From: Theodoxus fluviatilis
Taxonomy: Eukaryota; Mollusca; Gastropoda; Cycloneritida; Neritidae
DNA length: 53,460 nt
Direction: 5' to 3'
Assembly (NCBI GenBank): GCA_034096865.1
Contig: JAWQFJ010001805.1
Span: 433,809 to 487,268 of the forward strand
Shown: positions 1 through 53,460 of the stretch, one piece after another
How positions within the stretch are numbered: position 1 is the stretch's first letter
Layout of the letters: the number at the start of each line of letters is the position of its first letter
Position numbers and translations under genes: made by a program
Notes under the pieces: generated by a model
What the model was told of the DNA's origin: nothing
Databases searched by the model: none
Seen by the model: the letters and a program-made list of their open reading frames with translations, nothing else

Positions 1-306
1 GAGGTAGGCAGAGGAAAGGGGAGGCATTCCCGACCAAGAAGAGCTGATTGGAACTGAATACTGCCCTAACATGGCAGCTGATATCTGCCATTTGATCCAA
101 ATTTTGGCTGAGCTTATTTTCACTTCACCTAATCTCACAGCAATCAAATGTGCATGTTTCAGTTCAAGTAAGTTGATCTTACTAAGTCACTTCCCCAGTA
201 GAAGCAATCTTTAATCTCACCCTCCCCATTCCACATAAAAGAGGCATCATAATAAAAGACATGGGGATCGCCATGACAAAAAAAGGCATGGCTTAACAGA
301 CCCATA
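1..306. other. Intron sequence, nothing recognised
   Basis: AT-balanced sequence downstream of SBF exon 15. No ORF, exon or repeat was recognised. Confidence 0.6.
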
Positions 307-1672
307 CTTATGGTACACAGGGCTTAGTGAAGGTGGAGGCAGAGACAGCTACCTCTGAGTGCTTATGGTACACAGGGCTAAGTGAAGGTGGAGACAGAGA
401 TGGCTACCTCTGAGTGCTTATGGTACACAGGGCTTAGTGAAGGTGGAGACAGAGATGGCTACCTCTGAGTGCTTATGGTACACAGGGCTAAGTGAAGGTG
501 GAGACAGAGATGGCTACCTCTGAGTGCTTATGGTACACAGGGCTTAGTGAAGGTGGAGGCAGAGACAGCTACCTCTGAGTGCTTATGGTACACAGGGCTT
601 AGTGAAGGTGGAGACAGAGATGGCTACCTCTGAGTGCTTATGGTACACAGGGCTTAGTGAAGGTGGAGACAGAGACAGCTACCTCTGAGTGCTTGTGGTA
701 CACAGGGCTTAGTGAAGGTGGAGACAGAGACAGCTACCTCTGAGTGCTTGTGGTACACAGGGCTTAGTGAAGGTGGAGACAGAGACAGCTACCTCTGAGT
801 GCTTATGGTACACAGGGCTTAGTGAAGGTGGAGACAGAGACAGCTACCTCTGAGTGCTTGTGGTACACAGGGCTTAGTGAAGGTGGAGACAGAGACAGCT
901 ACCATTTAGTGCTTGTGGTACACAGGGCTTAGTGAAGGTGGAGACAGAGACAGCTACCTCTGAGTGTTTGTGGCACACAGGGCTTAGTGAAGGTGGAGAC
1001 AGAGACAGCTACCTCTGAGTGCTTATGGTACACAGGGCTTAGTGAAGGTGGAGACAGAGACAGCTACCTCTGAGTGTTTGTGGTACACAGGGCTTAGTGA
1101 AGGTGGAGACAGAGACAGCTACCTCTGCGTGCTTGTGGTACACAAGGCTTAGTGAAGGTGGAGACAGAGACAGCTACCTCAGAGCGCTTATGGTACACAG
1201 GGCTTAGTGAAGGTGGAGACAGAGACAGCTACCTCTGAGTGCTTGTGGTACACAGGGCTTAGTGAAGGTGGAGACAGAGACAGCTACCTCTGAGTGCTTA
1301 TGGTACACAGGGCTTAGTGAAGGTGGAGACAGAGACAGCTACCTCTGAGTGCTTGTGGTACACAAGGCTTAGTGAAGGTGGAGACAGAGACAGCTACCTC
1401 AGAGCGCTTATGGTACACAGGGCTTAGTGAAGGTGGAGACAGAGACAGCTACCTCTGAGTGCTTGTGGTACACAGGGCTTAGTGAAGGTGGAGACAGAGA
1501 CAGCTACCTCTGAGTGCTTATGGTACACAGGGCTTAGTGAAGGTGGAGACAGAGACAGCTACCTCTGAGTGCTTATGGTACACAGGGCTTAGTGAAGGTG
1601 GAGACAGAGACAGCTACCTCTGAGTGCTTATGGTACACAGGGCTTAGTAAAGGTGGAAGCAAAGACAACTAC
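307..1672 (-). repeat. 55-bp minisatellite, about 25 copies, copying the exon 15 donor
   Basis: The period is 55 bp with few substitutions (G/A in CTTATGG/CTTGTGG; GACAGCT/GATGGCT). On the minus strand each unit contains AGCACTCAGAG|GTAGCTGTC. That is the last 11 nt of SBF exon 15 followed by its donor, so every unit carries a potential 5' splice site. Confidence 0.95.
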
Positions 1673-49276
<47,604 letters not shown>

Positions 49277-50270
49277 CTGCAAACACACCAGCTCGCCCCT
49301 CAGTGTTATGCCTATGGTCAAGGTAAAAGAGTGGTTTTTACATAGCAACTTATTACCCATGCCTCGGTCTCAAACCACTTCATATACTTTACCCCTAATC
49401 AATGGAACCAGTACCAACTCCACTCCCTGGGGAGATCCCAATCTGATGCTGACTCATGGCAGCACATGGGGCTAATCACACTACAGTGCACCATCACAGA
49501 CCTCACAGATACACCTTTTTATTCTGGATGGGAAGAATCAATGATAGCTAATTGTAAGCTCAAGGATGCAACTTAAACCCCTCACCCACTTGCTGCAAGC
49601 AGCTACAGATCAAGTATGGTAACCACTCCACCCAGAGCCCAAAGTGGTCCCCCGACACTCAGACTCTTCTAACCTGAATGCAGCTCTCACATAGGCAGGG
49701 TCAAGTGAAACATTTCCGACACAGCTACACTCAACTAAAAACCCAACACAGTTTTATCTACACCATGCAGCACCGACACCTCTCATACAAAAACATCACA
49801 AACATCTCACCCAAAATCAAGTCCACTAATACAAGTTAAAAAATAGGGCCTTGTTACTTGCAAATACATTATTTTTGCAGATAACACTTTTCAAATGTAG
49901 AAAATGCCCACCTTACACAAGTGGGAGGCACATCATGTATAATCTTATCTCTCTAAGAACATGCATCGTATCACAGAGGCAAACAGATGTCATACAAATA
50001 CATGTGAGACTCACTTCATACACACACATACACTAAGACACACACTAAAACAATCACAATCACAATCACATAAACGCACAAAATGACGACTGTGTCCAAT
50101 TCAAAGGGCAATGCAGTACCTAATCCCCCCACCCACCCCCCATCCCCACCCCCCACCACCCACCCCCCACCACCACAGAGCAATTTTGATGCCACAAGCC
50201 TTGAAAAATATTTCAGAGAAGTCTGCAATACTTTACATGTTTACCAGCCCATTATTTGCTAATGATTGGC
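49277..50270. other. Intron upstream of exon 1, no gene seen
   Basis: No SBF first exon (expected QRFPEKDW-like residues) was found on minus. No repeat except a C-rich stretch at 50125-50175. Confidence 0.5.
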
Positions 50271-50282
50271 TTGTTTTGATAA

Positions 50283-50318
<36 letters not shown>

Positions 50319-50345
50319 CACCTTCACATACACACAAACAAAACC

Positions 50346-50396
<51 letters not shown>

Positions 50397-50455
50397 CCTT
50401 CACACACACAACCTTCACTCACACACAAAACCTTCACATGTACACAAACAAAACC

Positions 50456-50492
<37 letters not shown>
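50283..50492. repeat. (CA)n with AACCTTCAC interruptions
   Basis: Three CA tracts separated by ACAAACAAAACCTTCAC-type spacers. Confidence 0.96.
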
Positions 50493-50497
<5 letters not shown>

Positions 50498-50588
50498 CCT
50501 TGCACTAACATGCTTTTATACATGTTTCCCAACTCAACAGCAATAGCTGCTGACTTCAAGACCCTCAACACAAACACAAAGGATATTG

Positions 50589-51171
50589 TGTTACGAACAG
50601 GCTAACTGGGCCTCCGGTTTGCCTAGCCCGTACCAATGAAAATAAACAAGAAACACAAAACGCCAGCACAGAGTTCCAACGGGGTGTATTCAGCACAAAC
50701 AAACTCCCCTGCCCGTCCCACACCAGGGCTCACGGGTGCTGACGTGCGGCCCCCGCCGGCACTCAGACTTCCGCCGCTCCCGCGCTCACAGGGCCCCCGC
50801 CGATATTCCTTGCACCGGCCCCCGCCAGTCAAGCTCCGAGCGTTCGTCAGCGTCTCTGGGACTTGGACCATACCAACGAACCCTGAAAATAACCCAAACT
50901 CACTCATCCGTTCCTTCACTAACAATCATCATGCATCCGCGGTAGTTACAATGTATAAGGTTACAGATAAAATCAGCACTCACCCGTCACCCTGGGGTTC
51001 ATTCGCTCGAGTGTCGTATCCAGCTTTCACTCGGCAAATATACAATCAATCAGATCATTCGCTCACCCGTGAACACTCCTCAGTCAGTACGTCACCCACT
51101 CATGCTAAAAATAATCACAGTCAGAACCTAACCACGTGCACACCACCATTCGCCACATTCGATTCGTAACA
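50589..51171 (-). mobile_element. 3' LTR of a Ty3-type retrotransposon
   Basis: 583 bp beginning TGTTACGAA and ending TTCGTAACA on both strands (TG...CA with a 9-bp inverted end). On minus it is preceded by a polypurine tract (GATGGGGGGGTGGT at about 51172-51185), 30-50 nt after the pol stop. Host sequence GGATATTG abuts the outer end. The 5' LTR is outside the window, so target duplication and LTR identity cannot be checked. Confidence 0.88.
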
Positions 51172-51217
51172 ACCACCCCCCCATCAAGCCGAACAAGTTC
51201 CTGCAACTTGTGTAGCT

Positions 51218-53460
51218 TCATTCCCGCATAATCCGAGACAGCATATCCGCCTCATAATTCCTGCTGCCCTCAATGGGTAGGAGATGGAATCTGTATTCCT
51301 GTAGGGCCAGTGACCATCGCATCAGCCGCGCATTGGTCGACTTGCTACGGTGTAGGTGAAGAAGAGGACGATGGTCCGTCTGCAACAGGAATTCCCGCCC
51401 CAGCAGGTACCTGCTGAATTTGTCTACGGCCCAAGTGATGGCGAGGCATTCACGTTCGATGGTGGAGTACCTTCGCTCCCGGTCCAAGAGTTTCCGACTG
51501 GCGTAGCAAATCGGATGGAACTCCCTGTCTTCCCCCACCTGAAGAAGAACCGCTCCTAACCCCACGTCCGAGGCGTCGGTTCTGAGGACAAATTCCTTGG
51601 CGAAATCGGGAACGGCAACCACCGGTTGCCGGGACAGAATCCCTTTCACCTGGTCGAAAGAGCGCTGGCACTCAGCAGTCCAGACGACTCTATTTGGCCG
51701 GCCCTTTCGGGTAAGCTCTGTCAAGGGAGCCACCACCTCCGAGTAATTGGGCACGTACCGGCGGTAGTACCCACAGACTCCCAGAAAGGAGAGCACCTGC
51801 CTTTTGGTGGCTGGAGCTACCAACTGCAAGATCCTCGACACGTGATGTTGAAGAGGTCGCATCTCCGTGCCAGTCAGGAGATGACCCAGAAATTCCAGCT
51901 GCCTGCACCCTGCCTCCATCTTAGTGGGGCGGGCCGTCAACCCCTGGGTGGTCAGTCTGCGTAGGACCTCATCCACGTCCGCGAGATGTTGATCCCAGGT
52001 GGCTGAGGCCACCAGAATGTCGTCAAAGAAACTGACGGCCCCCACCTCCTGAAGCCTCAATCGCCGCATCATCCTAGCAAAGGTGCTCGGTGCCGTCACC
52101 AACCCAAACGGCATACGGGTGAAGTGGAAGAGCCCTTGTGGGGTTTTGAAGGCGGTTTTTTCCCTATCCCCCCTAGCAATGGGGATCTGCCAATATCCCT
52201 TGGCCAAATCCAGCTTGGTAAAAAACCTTTTGCCCTGAAGATTGGCAAAGATTTCTTCGGGATCGGGGATGGGTTCAGCGTCAAAAACCGTGAGTTGGTT
52301 CAGCGCCCGGAAGTCAATGCAGAATCGCACTGAACCATCCTTTTTGACGATCAGAACTACAGGTGAACTGTAGGGGGAATGAGAGGGTTCGATGACACCC
52401 AGGCGTAGCATTTTGTCTACCTCCCGAGCCACTAGTTTCTCGGACTGGAATGGAAGGGGATATGGCCTTTGGTGTACCACTCTATCCTCCTTCAGCGAGA
52501 TCACGTGCTCCATAGCTTTGGAATGACCAGGCAGGTCCGTCAGGGTAGCCGGATACCTTTCCAGCACCTGGCATAACTGAGCCTTCTGCTTCTCTGTGAG
52601 ATCGGGCGCAACTCTGACATCCTTGACCGATTCGGTCTGTAGGGCAGCCAGCTGGTGGATTCCAACCTTGGTAACATCATGGTCCGGCAAGGCGGAGTCT
52701 CCCATGATGACTCCAATATGGGCATCGATGAAAGGGCCCGAGTGTCTCTGCAAAAACTCTTTCAGCATGTTAATATGAAAGACCTTCTGACCACCATTGC
52801 CCAAGTCCACCAAGTAGTCACACGCGGCCGTCTTCTTCAACACCGAATAGGGACCGTGCCATTTCAACAACATCTTGTGGTGTGAAGTGGGCAGCAAAAC
52901 TAGGACCTGATCTCCCGGTTTGAGCTCACGAGGTTTTGCTCTGCGGTCATAGTAGGCGGCACTTCTGTCTTGTACCTGCTTCAGAGCCTCTTGAGCCCGC
53001 TGTACCGACTCGGCAAGCGTCTCCTTCAAATCCTGCACATATTGGTGAACGGGTTGCACGTGCTCCTGCGACACGTTTCCTACCCAACAGTCATGGAGGA
53101 TCCGCGCGGGCCCTCTTGGCGTACGCCCGAAGAGCAACTCAAAAGGAGCGTACCCCGTGCTGGCTTGGGGAATTTCCCGATAGGCGAACAGAGCTGGCTG
53201 CAAATACCTATCCCAATCTCGGGGTTTGTCATCCATGAGTCTCTTCAACATGGCCTTAAGGGACCCGTTAAAGCGCTCTACCAGGCCATTGGTCTGAGCA
53301 TGATATGGGGTGCTATGCACTTGGGAGATAGAGAGCAATCGGGCCACCTGTTTCATCAAGGCCGAAGTGAACTGCGACCCCAGGTCCGAAAGCATTTCCT
53401 CTGGCACTCCGGTGCGGGAAAAAATGGATACAAGCGCTTCCGCCACGGCCTCCGTCTCAA
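51218..53460 (-). CDS. pol: Ty3-type retrotransposon pol, integrase before RT (Gmr1-like), partial
   Basis: An open minus frame from the window edge to the stop at 51218, about 745 codons, intact here. Order: integrase core (SDLGSQFTS with the second Asp, residues about 20-30; YHAQTNGLVERFN with the Glu at about 50), GPY module (LLKWHGPYSVL, about 195), a linker, RT (VRFCIDFRALN, TKLDLAKGYWQI, RMPFGLVTAPSTF, and SFFDDILVA in the YxDD position; about 330-500), then RNase H (LRTDASDVGLGAVL onward, about 595-715). Ty3 elements normally have RT-RNase H before integrase; integrase first is the Gmr1-type order. RNase H ends the protein. Protease, gag and the integrase N-terminus lie beyond the edge. 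The copy could be young. Confidence 0.93.
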   Translation of the reverse strand, partial: ETEAVAEALVSIFSRTGVPEEMLSDLGSQFTSALMKQVARLLSISQVHSTPYHAQTNGLVERFNGSLKAMLKRLMDDKPRDWDRYLQPALFAYREIPQASTGYAPFELLFGRTPRGPARILHDCWVGNVSQEHVQPVHQYVQDLKETLAESVQRAQEALKQVQDRSAAYYDRRAKPRELKPGDQVLVLLPTSHHKMLLKWHGPYSVLKKTAACDYLVDLGNGGQKVFHINMLKEFLQRHSGPFIDAHIGVIMGDSALPDHDVTKVGIHQLAALQTESVKDVRVAPDLTEKQKAQLCQVLERYPATLTDLPGHSKAMEHVISLKEDRVVHQRPYPLPFQSEKLVAREVDKMLRLGVIEPSHSPYSSPVVLIVKKDGSVRFCIDFRALNQLTVFDAEPIPDPEEIFANLQGKRFFTKLDLAKGYWQIPIARGDREKTAFKTPQGLFHFTRMPFGLVTAPSTFARMMRRLRLQEVGAVSFFDDILVASATWDQHLADVDEVLRRLTTQGLTARPTKMEAGCRQLEFLGHLLTGTEMRPLQHHVSRILQLVAPATKRQVLSFLGVCGYYRRYVPNYSEVVAPLTELTRKGRPNRVVWTAECQRSFDQVKGILSRQPVVAVPDFAKEFVLRTDASDVGLGAVLLQVGEDREFHPICYASRKLLDRERRYSTIERECLAITWAVDKFSRYLLGREFLLQTDHRPLLHLHRSKSTNARLMRWSLALQEYRFHLLPIEGSRNYEADMLSRIMRE

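Noticed and set aside
307..1672. CRISPR-like regular spacing of repeats
   Set aside because: The unit is a continuous 55-bp tandem repeat with no unique spacers, inside a eukaryotic intron.
50111..51169. Plus-strand ORFs over the CA tract and LTR
   Set aside because: Frame through (CA)n and through the LTR; opposite to the element sense and lacking motifs.

Overview
The window is eukaryotic, probably from a mollusc and most likely a gastropod. The reasons are a conserved metazoan gene spread over many small exons in repeat-swollen introns, very dense CA/GA microsatellites and minisatellites, a tRNA-like SINE with an (ATCC)n tail, and DIRS, Ty3-type and non-LTR retroelements. The species assignment is an inference. 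No bacterial-style genes, operons, CRISPR arrays or convincing tRNA/rRNA genes were seen.

The backbone is one minus-strand gene, the SBF1/SBF2 (MTMR5/MTMR13) orthologue. Fifteen consecutive internal exons run from 49276 down to 1673. They have canonical splice sites, matching phases and no frameshift, and encode 650 codons: most of uDENN, then cDENN, dDENN and most of the SBF2 domain. The start codon lies beyond the right edge. The GRAM, pseudophosphatase and PH parts lie beyond the left edge.

Almost every intron carries a tandem array, and many arrays abut or include the splice site itself. The 55-bp array at 307-1672 repeats the exon 15 donor. The 30-bp array at 19171-19500 repeats the exon 5 acceptor in frame. 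The arrays before exons 9 and 10 repeat their acceptors. I consider this the most interesting pattern here.

The intron between exons 3 and 4 (20476-44716) is 24 kb. Its outer parts are a DIRS-like tyrosine-recombinase retroelement: inverted terminal repeats at 20637-20854 and 43054-43296, a gag-like ORF around an NNN gap at 21684-21686, RNase H at 41634-42247, recombinase C-terminus at 42662-42847, and an internal complementary region at 42900-42996. Between these parts lie about 12 kb of ordinary-looking DNA with plus-strand exons resembling the end of GSAP, nested TIR elements, SINEs and an element rich in AAGGTCA motifs. Then follow about 8 kb (33.1-41.6 kb) of odd, low-complexity sequence holding degraded inverted copies of the same DIRS element. 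This block may be a misassembly or chimera.

The right end (50589-53460) is a minus-strand LTR retrotransposon of the Ty3 group. Its polyprotein has integrase before reverse transcriptase, the Gmr1-type domain order. It lies in the SBF intron upstream of exon 1 of this window and runs off the edge.
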